The notes below the pieces were generated by a model that saw nothing but the letters and a program-made list of their open reading frames with translations, did no database searches and had not been told where the DNA came from. Both the position numbers and the translations under genes were made by a program. DNA of 21,331 nucleotides from Paulinella micropora (lineage: Eukaryota > Cercozoa > Imbricatea > Euglyphida): positions 138,750-160,080 of the forward strand of contig BJOX01000095.1 in the NCBI GenBank assembly GCA_009731375.1. The letters run 5' to 3'. Positions 1 to 9,552 of the stretch are shown here, in pieces (position 1 is the stretch's first letter; each line of letters begins with the position of its first letter).

Positions 1-4
1 AACA

Positions 5-133
<129 letters not shown>

Positions 134-421
134 GTATGTGTTACTGTGATATTTGCGGCCTGGTTGTTGGTCACGAAGTCGGCCTCCTGCTCATCACGAC
201 ACACACACAACACACATACACACATATATATACCAAACATCAAACATCAAACACAGACACACACACACACACACAGCAAATACACACACATCAAACATGA
301 AACATCAAACACAGCTCAAACAGCATACAGCGCACACACAGCACACACAGTGCACAAGATTACACACAACACACACAGCACACACACACACATACACACC
401 AAACATCAAACACACCGTATT
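134..421. repeat. AC-rich degenerate repeat with CATCAAACA words
   Basis: After about 60 bases of unique sequence (134-196) the stretch becomes CA-rich. CACA runs are interspersed with the words CATCAAACA and AAACATCAAACACA (around 236-256, 287-314 and 398-412). Frames stay open because the repeat lacks stops. I see no gene. Confidence 0.8.
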
Positions 422-424
422 TAT

Positions 425-475
<51 letters not shown>

Positions 476-476
476 A

Positions 477-560
<84 letters not shown>
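422..560. repeat. (GA)n microsatellite
   Basis: GA dinucleotide tract of about 139 bp with a few AAAG and GGG interruptions. It is purine-only on this strand, so the two strands have strong composition skew. Confidence 0.95.
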
Positions 561-562
<2 letters not shown>

Positions 563-590
563 GTACTCCATGTATCGTTCGTTAAAGATG

Positions 591-775
591 TAGTAGAGTC
601 CCCAAAACGCCCCAATGAACATCAGAGCAGTAAAATGAAACCTACGGATAGATAGATAGAATGATAGATAGAGTGATAGATAGAATGATGGGTAGAATGA
701 TGGATAGAATGACGGATAGAATGACGGATAGAATGATGGATAGAATGATGGATGGATGGATAGTTAGATAGATAA

Positions 776-808
<33 letters not shown>

Positions 809-969
809 CGTAGTAGAGTCCCCAAAACGCCCCAATGAACATCAGAGCAGTCAAATGAAACCTACACATAGATAGATAGAATGATAGATAGAATGATAGA
901 TAGAATGATAGATAGAATGATGGATAGAATGATGGATAGAATGATAGATAGAATGATGGATGGATGGAT
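591..969. repeat. 220-bp tandem duplication (two copies)
   Basis: The block beginning TAGTAGAGTCCCCAAAACGC at 591 starts again at 811, a period of 220 bp. The first 60 or so bases of the two copies are nearly identical. Each copy then runs into a GATAGAATGATGGA-type degenerate repeat that ends in GATGGATGGATA (about 762 and 969). The first copy also carries a GATA tract (763-808) before the second begins. Confidence 0.88.
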
Positions 970-987
970 ATATATATATATACATAC

Positions 988-1055
<68 letters not shown>

Positions 1056-1070
1056 GGTCTAGAGCAGATG

Positions 1071-1119
<49 letters not shown>

Positions 1120-1190
1120 GGTATGTGCAATAATTCTCCAATGAGTTATCAACTGTCTCTCTATCTGTTTGTCTACCTATCCATCTGTCT
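970..1190. repeat. TA, GA and GATA microsatellites with short spacers
   Basis: A TA-rich tract (968-1005) passes into GA (1005-1020) and two GATA tracts (about 1019-1054 and 1070-1116). These are separated by a short spacer at 1055-1069. 1117-1190 is a spacer with CTAT and CTGT words. Nothing gene-like is visible. Confidence 0.85.
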
Positions 1191-1535
1191 TGTTATGTTA
1201 TGTTATGTTATTTTATGTTATGTTATGTTATGTTATGTTATATTATCTTATGTCATGTCATGTTATGTCATGTTATGTTATGTTATGTTATCTTATGTTA
1301 TGTTACGTTATGTCATGTTATGTTACGTTATCTTATGTTATGTTATGTTACGTTATGTTACGTTATGTTATGTTATGTTATGTTATGTTATGTTATGTTA
1401 TGTTATGTTACGTTATGTTATGTTATGTAATGTTATGTTATGTTATGTAATGTTATGTTATGTTATGTTATGCAATGTTATGTTATGTTATGCAATGTTA
1501 TGTTATGTTATGTTATGTTATGTTATGTTATCTTA
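1191..1535. repeat. (TTATG)n pentanucleotide array
   Basis: About 345 bp of a 5-bp unit, roughly 69 units, with scattered single-base variants (TTATC, TTACG, TCATG, TAATG). A short second tract of the same unit occurs at 11192-11215. Because 5 and 3 share no factor, every frame cycles through the same five codons and stays open. This is not coding. Confidence 0.95.
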
Positions 1536-1622
1536 TGCTTGTTAGTTATCTATGCGTGCGCGACGTCACAGACCAGATGAACTTGAAAGGATAGATAGAT
1601 GGATAGATAGATAGATAGATGA
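1536..1622. repeat. Unique spacer and (GATA)n tract left of the retrotransposon
   Basis: A spacer at 1536-1590 contains GACCAGATGAACTTG, which resembles the island at 6464-6504. It is followed by a short GATA tract (1591-1622) that abuts the left inverted arm of the retrotransposon. Confidence 0.8.
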
Positions 1623-1760
1623 GATGTCGCAAAGGAATGTAGTCCTTGCAAAGGAACGCAGTTTCACATCAAACAGTAATTTGTGTACTGTGCATGTGTG
1701 CGGGATGGGAATCACGGGTAGACTGTGTTCTGGAAAAAAGAAGAGGGGGTAGGACGTTGA
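1621..1760 (-). repeat. Left inverted arm, 3'-terminal segment of the retrotransposon
   Basis: 140 bp whose reverse complement recurs at 5227-5366 with only a handful of differences, including one single-base indel. On the minus strand it lies at the 3' end of the element and finishes at CATCTCATC followed by TATC repeats. It contains a pyrimidine tract followed by CAG that resembles a splice acceptor, but nothing shows that it is used. Confidence 0.92.
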
Positions 1761-1934
1761 AGAAAAAGGCAATCTAGGAATGGAGAGTGGGGAGGATAAG
1801 GAAGAAGAGAAAGACAAGGAAGCCGTTAGTCCAAGTGTTTTGAGCACCGTAAGCTTGCGCAAGCTACAATGATGACATTGTATAAGGCCTAAACCCCCGC
1901 AGGGACCTAGCCCGGGCTATGCAACACTGGACGG
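1761..1934 (-). other. 3' untranslated region of the retrotransposon, hairpin-rich
   Basis: Between the ORF stop and the terminal arm lie three self-complementary segments in about 70 bp. AGCCCGGGCT (1909-1918) is a perfect palindrome. ACAATG-ATGA-CATTGT (1866-1881) is a 6-bp stem with a 4-base loop. AGCTTGCGCAAGCT (1852-1865) is a perfect 14-bp palindrome. In R2-like elements the protein recognises 3' UTR structure to start reverse transcription, so these are candidate recognition structures. That role is inference. Confidence 0.6.
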
Positions 1935-4730
1935 CTATGATGGAATGCAGTCACCAATACGGACTAGAGGAAGATTAGTCCAATTTTTGACTGCACAGGA
2001 GCGATAAATCGCAAAAGAGCAACGAGCTACGCAGGAGGATAGCTTGAAGCAAAGGGATTTGGATTGGGGATGGGAAAAACCCAAGGCGCGGAAACATCGA
2101 TGAACAGAGAACGATACCATGCCGCGAGCCCCGCATTCGATTGGTCGAAGGTGGCAGGTCCATCCGTTGTCCTCGATTTGAGATTTGAGCTTGTTGTATC
2201 GGTTGGTCTTGTAGGCTCGTGCGTCAAGGATGTTTTCCTCGACCGGGCACGTTAGCTCGATCAGAATACATATCTTGGTAGACAGTGACCAGACAACGAT
2301 ATCGGGGCGGAGGTCAGTGACACAAATGTGGACAGGAAAGGCTTGCTCAGAACCGGTGTATTGGGTTTGGAGTTGCCAATCGTTTGCAGTGTCAAGCAGG
2401 GATGGTCGATGAAATGACTGTCCCTTAGGCTTCTGCTCGCCCTCTTTCACAAACATAGACTTTGATTCATTTTGGTCTATAGGGGAGCGTTTGTTATGGC
2501 TCTCGATGTGTTTTTGAAGGGGAGCTTCAATAGTGCAGAGCACAGAGTCATGACGCCAGGTATAGCGGCCTTGTTTGAGGGCAACATGGCAACCGGAGAG
2601 GATGTGGCATAGATGTGCTTGACCAGAACAGAGGGCACACTTGTTGTTGGGAATGATTCCCCACAGACGTCTAAGGTCGGGGGTAATAACCGAGTTTGTG
2701 CTTGCGTTGATGACCCAAGAGATTAAACGGGGATTACGGGTTCCGATGAGGCGAGCCCAGGAGAGGTCGAAGGGGCATGCGTCTTCAAAACGAAGGAAGC
2801 ACCCTTGCATGGCTTTGTCCATGTCATGCACTGTGGTTGTCTCAAGTATTGTCTCAGCAGCTAATTCTAAAATCCTGTCTTTGCGGTCTGTGATGGAATG
2901 TTCTTTTGGGTAGCGACCATGGCCAAGTCCGAGATGATCGGATTGGCCTCGATGTTTGAATTCAAAATCAACTTGTGCCTCAAGCTTTTCGAGCACAGGC
3001 TCTGGTTTCCAGATAGTTCGAAACGTTTCGTGTTTCGTCAGGTTCATCGCATAGATGGACGAGAGGTGTTTATCTGGGCAGTACTTCAGCATTTGAGCAC
3101 GGTTGATTTGAAGTCGCTGGTAAAAAGAGACGATGGACTGGAGCTGTAGACCGAATTTCGAGCGTGGGCGGTAAAGGCAAGAGACCAGAGCTCTTTTGTA
3201 GATATTGGCCCATTTTTTGAGGAAGCGGGTCGCAATTTTCTCAAGGGTTTTGGCGAAAGATAAGCAGAGGTCATAAATGAGGAATGGCCAGGCAAGTGAC
3301 TGGACAGCATAGTCTTGGTAGAGCCAAAGTTTCATAAAGCCATTGATCGAGCAGCTATCGATGGCTTGCATAGAAAGAATGAACTTCTTTTGGATTTCTG
3401 CTCGTTGTTCGTTTTCGCTGAGGTCATGGTAGACAATCCATCCGAGGTCTTTGAAAGGCTTGTCAGCGATGAAGTCAATTGGTTTGCCAGTAATAGTAAG
3501 GGCGGGGTCGAAAGGTGGGAACGATATCGGCATTAATCGTTTGAGACCCTTATGGTCGTCGGCTTTGGTCCAATATTTGAAAGCAAGGCTTTTGCATTTG
3601 GGCGGTTTCGCGGCCATTGTTCTGGTCCATGTCAGAAATTTGTCTATCATGTTGATGGACGATCGACAGTGTTTCGTGGATCGGCTGTGTTGGCGATAGT
3701 GATCTTTTGCATTTCTGATGGTAGCCTTTGTTGCAGCAATGTGTTCTGGGCATCCTGCAACGTTACGGAGGAAACCTTTTTGTTTTGCTCTGTCAAAGTA
3801 TTTGTTATCCAGCAAAACACTCTCTAGGCGTTTTGACCACAAAGAGAAAAATACCTTACCCGAGCAGTTTGTCAGAGCAATCGGACGATAGTTTGAGGCC
3901 TGAAGTGGATCGCCGTCCTTATGAAGGAGGGAGATAGCAGCGTGGGCCCAGCTGTTAGCTACATCAGTTGTCCAACACTTGACAATGAGTTTGTGTAAGA
4001 AAAATAAAGCGGTGGGAAGTCTCTTGTAAACAAGGTAGCTAATACCATCTCTGCCAGGGCCTGCACCATTACGCTTAGCAAGCACAGACCTTTTGGTTTC
4101 CAAGAAGGACGGTGGTTTGAGGTCAAAGGGGACAGTTGGTAGAGGTGGGCGAACCATCTCAGGTAAGGGCACGTAGGTTTGTTCACGATTAGCGTCTTTG
4201 TATAGGTTGGGAAAGTAGGAATCGCAGTCTTCTTTGGACAGGGAGCAAGTGGTTTGGGTTGAAGGGGGATGAAACAGATTTTTGGCAAACTTATGAGGGT
4301 CAGTTCGGAAGCGTGTATTTGCTTTTCGTTGAGCGGAGCTTAAAGTTGCTTCCTTGAGACGACGGCGGAGGCGGTTACCGGTTTTCAATAATACTCGCCA
4401 AGTTTTTTGCAGGCTTTTTGCAACAGCAGCTGGAATTGAACCTGCCCTTTTGAGATCTCGCAGATGTCTCTTTTGGACCAGTTTTTGTTGTCGGTTCTGC
4501 GTGAGTTCTGTTTGGAGCCGGGTTACGTGGCGGTTTTTGCGCTCATGAGTTTGTTCTTGTGTTTTTGTTTGAGGTACCCCTTGTGATATGAAGTCGTAGA
4601 GATATCTTGCAAATTTCGCTACTGCTTCGTCACACGACAGGCGTTTGATGAGAGAGGAGGGGAGGATGAGAGGGAGTGCGGATTGGAGTTCTTCTTCAAT
4701 GCCTTTCCATTCGCTTGGTGTTGATGGCAA
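1935..4730 (-). pseudogene. Non-LTR retrotransposon polyprotein with RT core deleted, CCHC and RLE domains retained
   Basis: The frame spans 931 codons. Residues are numbered from position 4730, where the codon is TTG and not ATG. The frame stays open upstream into microsatellite, and the first in-frame ATG is residue 192 (4157), so the N-terminus is lost. Residues 60-130 are basic and coil-like. RT fingers are present: GAGPGRDG (222-229) and NYRPIAL (280-286). After GCPEH and NAKDHYRQ (to about 347) the protein jumps to the region normally following the YxDD box (INMIDKF at 359, KPPKC at 375). Motif A aspartate, motif B and motif C are therefore missing. Thumb-like sequence follows (416-560). 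A CX2CX7HX4C finger sits at 698-714. RPD (808-810) and IELT (824-827), with K841, match a PD-(D/E)XK-type nuclease. It cannot copy DNA by itself, but the nuclease and RNA- or DNA-binding parts could fold. Confidence 0.85.
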
Positions 4731-4800
4731 TACCAGGCGTTTTCTTCTTTCGGTTGGTTCTTTCGGGGCACTTCTTGTCCGATGGACGAAATGGGAGTAT

Positions 4801-4812
4801 GTAGATAGAAAG

Positions 4813-4891
<79 letters not shown>

Positions 4892-4902
4892 GGATAGATG
4901 GA
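4801..4902. repeat. (GATA)n microsatellite at the retrotransposon 5' side
   Basis: GATA tract immediately upstream of the truncated retrotransposon ORF on the minus strand. After a 34-base spacer it is followed on the plus strand by CTGT and then TATC, so repeat orientation flips here. Confidence 0.95.
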
Positions 4903-4936
4903 TGAGGGTGCGAGAGTTATTTACGGAGAAATCGAC

Positions 4937-5001
4937 TGTCTGTCTGTCTGTTTGTCTACCTATCCATCTGTCTTATCAATCTATCTATCGATCCATCTGT
5001 C

Positions 5002-5083
<82 letters not shown>

Positions 5084-5173
5084 ATCTATCTATCTATCTA
5101 TCTATCTACCTATCTATCTACCTATCTACCTACCTACCTATCTACCTACCTATCTATCTACCTACCTACCTAC

Positions 5174-5226
<53 letters not shown>
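4937..5226. repeat. CTGT, TATC and TACC microsatellite
   Basis: A short CTGT tract (4937-4952) is followed by TATC (from about 4971) with interspersed TACC units between 5107 and 5175. The tract ends exactly where the right inverted arm begins. Confidence 0.95.
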
Positions 5227-5366
5227 AACGTCCTTCCTCCTCTTCTTTTTCCAGAACACAGTCTACCCGTGATTCCCATCCCGGACACATGCACAGTACA
5301 CAAATTATTGTTTGATGTGAAACTGCGTTCCTTTGCAAGGACTACATTCCTTTGCGACATCTCATC
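5227..5366 (+). mobile_element. Right inverted arm: probable 5'-truncated second copy of the retrotransposon 3' end
   Basis: This segment is about 97% identical by eye to the minus-strand sequence 1760-1621. It carries the final 140 bp of the element in the opposite orientation and is again followed by TATC repeats. Homology stops abruptly at TCAACG on a TATC tract, with no trace of the adjacent 3' UTR (1761-1934). A common 3' end plus a short 5' side fits an aborted target-primed insertion. A terminal inverted repeat is the alternative reading, but is less natural for a non-LTR element. Confidence 0.7.
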
Positions 5367-5390
5367 TATCTATCTATCTATCTATCTATC

Positions 5391-6156
5391 NNNNNNNNNN
5401 NNNNNNNNNNNNNNNNNNNNNNNNNNNNNNNNNNNNNNNNNNNNNNNNNNNNNNNNNNNNNNNNNNNNNNNNNNNNNNNNNNNNNNNNNNNNNNNNNNNN
5501 NNNNNNNNNNNNNNNNNNNNNNNNNNNNNNNNNNNNNNNNNNNNNNNNNNNNNNNNNNNNNNNNNNNNNNNNNNNNNNNNNNNNNNNNNNNNNNNNNNNN
5601 NNNNNNNNNNNNNNNNNNNNNNNNNNNNNNNNNNNNNNNNNNNNNNNNNNNNNNNNNNNNNNNNNNNNNNNNNNNNNNNNNNNNNNNNNNNNNNNNNNNN
5701 NNNNNNNNNNNNNNNNNNNNNNNNNNNNNNNNNNNNNNNNNNNNNNNNNNNNNNNNNNNNNNNNNNNNNNNNNNNNNNNNNNNNNNNNNNNNNNNNNNNN
5801 NNNNNNNNNNNNNNNNNNNNNNNNNNNNNNNNNNNNNNNNNNNNNNNNNNNNNNNNNNNNNNNNNNNNNNNNNNNNNNNNNNNNNNNNNNNNNNNNNNNN
5901 NNNNNNNNNNNNNNNNNNNNNNNNNNNNNNNNNNNNNNNNNNNNNNNNNNNNNNNNNNNNNNNNNNNNNNNNNNNNNNNNNNNNNNNNNNNNNNNNNNNN
6001 NNNNNNNNNNNNNNNNNNNNNNNNNNNNNNNNNNNNNNNNNNNNNNNNNNNNNNNNNNNNNNNNNNNNNNNNNNNNNNNNNNNNNNNNNNNNNNNNNNNN
6101 NNNNNNNNNNNNNNNNNNNNNNNNNNNNNNNNNNNNNNNNNNNNNNNNNNNNNNNN
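5391..6156. other. Assembly gap (766 N)
   Basis: A run of 766 unknown bases that starts inside a TATC tract. Open frames crossing it are meaningless. Confidence 0.99.
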
Positions 6157-6357
6157 GGGAGCTCGTTCTGCAAGGGGCGCTTATGGAACGAGCCCTGGCC
6201 CCGCCTGGTACTAGGGAGCTTTGGTATCGCCTGTATCAGTCCCTTCCGTGCAAACATCACGGCTTAGCTGGGCATCGGGTTAATACTTTACCCACAGACT
6301 TCCTTGGTTGACGAAATCAGAAGCTCCTTTTTCTGACATTAGTCGATATCTCATCTT
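6157..6357 (+). other. Unique island, possibly the 3' end of another retroposon
   Basis: About 200 bp of complex sequence of higher GC than its surroundings. It includes an 8-bp inverted repeat, GCTCGTTC (6161-6168) with GAACGAGC (6186-6193). It ends with CGATATCTCATCT followed by TATC repeats, 12 of 13 bases matching the end of the retrotransposon arm (CGACATCTCATCT, 5355-5367). No convincing reading frame is visible. A related element sharing the same 3' terminus is an inference. Confidence 0.4.
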
Positions 6358-6361
6358 TCTG

Positions 6362-6440
<79 letters not shown>

Positions 6441-6446
6441 GTCTAT
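6358..6446. repeat. (TATC)n microsatellite
   Basis: TATC tract of about 85 bp following the unique island. Confidence 0.96.
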
Positions 6447-6463
6447 GCATGTCACAAGGTCCA

Positions 6464-6502
6464 GACCAGATGGACTTGAGTGTGCCATAGTCATCTAAGG
6501 AA

Positions 6503-6504
<2 letters not shown>
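6464..6504 (+). repeat. Dispersed island repeat, copy 1
   Basis: The island GACCAGATGGACTTGAGTGT with its continuation through ATAGTCATCTAAGGA recurs nearly exactly at 6776-6822. It lies between TATC tracts. Confidence 0.85.
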
Positions 6505-6593
<89 letters not shown>

Positions 6594-6594
6594 C

Positions 6595-6680
<86 letters not shown>

Positions 6681-6712
6681 CTGTCGACAGTCTCGANNNN
6701 NNNNNNAGATAA

Positions 6713-6762
<50 letters not shown>

Positions 6763-6775
6763 GGATAGATAGATA
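6505..6775. repeat. (TATC)n then (GATA)n, split by a 10-N gap
   Basis: TATC runs to 6679, then a short sequence with the palindrome CTGTCGACAG (6681-6690), then ten N (6697-6706), then GATA (6707-6775). The repeat is reverse-complemented across the gap, so the join may be a scaffold placement and not a true junction. Confidence 0.93.
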
Positions 6776-6852
6776 GACCAGATAGACTTGAGTGTGCGAT
6801 AGTCATCTAAGGAGCTGGACCAAAACAGACAACGACACGCACCACACCTAAG
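6776..6852 (+). repeat. Dispersed island repeat, copy 2 (long form)
   Basis: It begins with the same GACCAGAT-GACTTGAG island as 6464 and continues with GGACCAAAACAGACAACGAC and CACGCACCACACCTA. That second half recurs at 9064-9102, and its last part again at 9148-9164. These copies bracket the hexanucleotide array. Confidence 0.85.
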
Positions 6853-6894
6853 AATATATATCTGTATATGTATATGTATATGCATATGCATATA

Positions 6895-6947
<53 letters not shown>

Positions 6948-6990
6948 GTATAGGTATAGGTATAGGTATAGGTTTATGTATATGAATATC

Positions 6991-7040
<50 letters not shown>

Positions 7041-7041
7041 C

Positions 7042-7089
<48 letters not shown>

Positions 7090-7132
7090 GTGTATATGTA
7101 TGTGTATGTGTATATGTATGTGTATATGTATG

Positions 7133-7188
<56 letters not shown>

Positions 7189-7226
7189 CATATGTATATG
7201 TATATGCATGTATATGCATATGTATA

Positions 7227-7269
<43 letters not shown>

Positions 7270-7286
7270 GCGTATGCGTATGCGTA

Positions 7287-7323
<37 letters not shown>

Positions 7324-7383
7324 GTGAAAAAATATGTATATGTATATGTATGTGTATGTGTATATGTATATGTATATGTATAC

Positions 7384-7427
<44 letters not shown>

Positions 7428-7428
7428 T

Positions 7429-7479
<51 letters not shown>

Positions 7480-7541
7480 ATACATATATATATGTATATA
7501 TGTATATATATATACATATACATATACGTATACATATACAG

Positions 7542-7630
<89 letters not shown>

Positions 7631-7637
7631 CATACAC

Positions 7638-7723
<86 letters not shown>

Positions 7724-7792
7724 GTATACGTATATGTATATGCATATGTATATGTATATGCATATATATGCATATGTATATGTGTATGTATA

Positions 7793-7835
<43 letters not shown>

Positions 7836-7846
7836 GCGTATGCGTA

Positions 7847-7889
<43 letters not shown>

Positions 7890-7918
7890 GTATATGTATA
7901 TGTATATGTATGTGTATG

Positions 7919-7975
<57 letters not shown>

Positions 7976-8078
7976 TTCCGTATATGTATATGTATATATA
8001 TATGTATATATGTATATATATATGCATATATATATATACATATATATATACATATACATACACAGATACATATACAGA

Positions 8079-8172
<94 letters not shown>

Positions 8173-8183
8173 AGTATGTATAC

Positions 8184-8277
<94 letters not shown>

Positions 8278-8420
8278 TTTTGTATATGTATATGTATATG
8301 TATATGTACATGTATATGTATCTGTATATGTATACGTATATGTATATATATATATGTATATATATACACATATATATATATGTATATATATATATGCATA
8401 TGTATATGTATATGTATATG

Positions 8421-8480
<60 letters not shown>

Positions 8481-8490
8481 CATTTACATT

Positions 8491-8546
<56 letters not shown>

Positions 8547-8549
8547 TAT

Positions 8550-8593
<44 letters not shown>

Positions 8594-8613
8594 GTGCATA
8601 TACATATACATAT

Positions 8614-8694
<81 letters not shown>

Positions 8695-8724
8695 CATATG
8701 CATATACATATACATATGCATATG

Positions 8725-8798
<74 letters not shown>

Positions 8799-8805
8799 CA
8801 TACAC

Positions 8806-8860
<55 letters not shown>

Positions 8861-8935
8861 CATACTTATACGTATACATATACATATGCATATGCATATA
8901 CATATACATATACATATACATACTATGGGCATGTA
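6853..8935. repeat. (TATATG)n/(CATATA)n hexanucleotide array with strand switches
   Basis: About 2.1 kb built on one 6-bp unit whose orientation changes along the strand. TATATG predominates at about 6860-7475, 7727-7990 and 8185-8478. CATATA predominates at 7513-7718, 8046-8170 and 8491-8930. Hinges are TATATA-rich (near 7490, 8020 and 8370) or abrupt (near 7720, 8172 and 8480). Variant units TGTATG and GCGTATG cluster near 7225-7325 and 7780-7890. The 6-bp unit lacks stops, so frames of 700 or more codons are artefacts of the repeat. Confidence 0.96.
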
Positions 8936-8955
8936 TAATATACATATATACATAT

Positions 8956-9012
<57 letters not shown>

Positions 9013-9057
9013 ATATACATGTATATGCACATGTATATGTATATTGATATGTATCAT
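8936..9057. repeat. TA- and CA-rich array end
   Basis: Low-complexity TA and short CA tracts (CA near 8957-8969) follow the hexanucleotide array and lead into the next island. Confidence 0.85.
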
Positions 9058-9063
9058 GCAACG

Positions 9064-9164
9064 AGTTGGACCAAAACAGACAACGACACGCACTACACCT
9101 ACATACATACATACATACATACATACATACATACATACATACATACATGACACGCACCACACCT
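9064..9164 (+). repeat. Dispersed island repeat, copies 3 and 4, with CATA between
   Basis: GTTGGACCAAAACAGACAAC and ACGCACTACACCTA (to 9102) repeat the second half of the 6776 island. A CATA tract follows, then a shorter piece GACACGCACCACACCTA (9148-9164). This looks like expansion of CATA between repeated 3' ends of the island. Confidence 0.8.
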
Positions 9165-9552
9165 ACATACATACATACATACATACATACATACATACAT
9201 ACAATACTACATCCTTACCTGACTTACTTAAAACGTGTCCATTCGTTCTTCTTACATACGCACATACATACATACATACATACATACATACATACATACA
9301 TACATACATACATACATACATACATACATGAATACAGATATACATACATACAATACTACATCTTTATCTGACTTACGTAAAACGTGTCCATACGTTCTTC
9401 TTACATACATACATACATACATGCATACATACATACATACATACATACATACATGAATACATACATACATACATACATGCATGCACACATACATACATGA
9501 ATACATGCATGAATACATACATACATACATACATGCATACATACATACATAT

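Larger units (their letters stand above)
1621..4800 (-). mobile_element. RLE-class non-LTR retrotransposon, 5'-truncated and internally deleted
   Basis: The element reads on the minus strand: ORF at 4730-1935, a 3' untranslated region at 1934-1761, then a 140-bp 3' segment (1760-1621) that stops at a GATA/TATC tract. There are no long terminal repeats, integrase or protease. The order RT, CCHC finger, PD-(D/E)XK-like nuclease is that of RLE non-LTR elements (R2, R4, NeSL and Dong type). The 5' end is missing: the open frame passes upstream into the GATA tract at 4801 without an ATG. Microsatellite at both ends suggests insertion into, or tailing by, GATA repeats. Family type is well supported; the exact clade and both ends are inferred. 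Confidence 0.85.

Noticed and set aside
1819-1835. Shared word GCCGTTAGTCC with the AAC-tailed retroposon (GGCCGTTAGTCA)
   Set aside because: About ten bases only, on the non-coding strand of the RLE element, with no similarity around it. Chance is enough.
5227-5366. DNA transposon terminal inverted repeats
   Set aside because: No transposase is present; the enclosed ORF is a reverse transcriptase with an RLE domain, and the right arm lacks a partner 3' UTR. Truncated retroposition explains it more simply, though the alternative is recorded as testable.
5269-6311. Open frames of about 300 codons across 5391-6156
   Set aside because: Most of the frame is unknown bases (N), so it carries no coding evidence.
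6667-9196. Open frames of 350 to 760 codons on both strands (Met-Tyr, His-Ile, Val-Tyr polymers)
   Set aside because: They coincide exactly with the 6-bp repeat array, whose unit contains no stop in most frames. Composition is that of the repeat and several frames are open at once.
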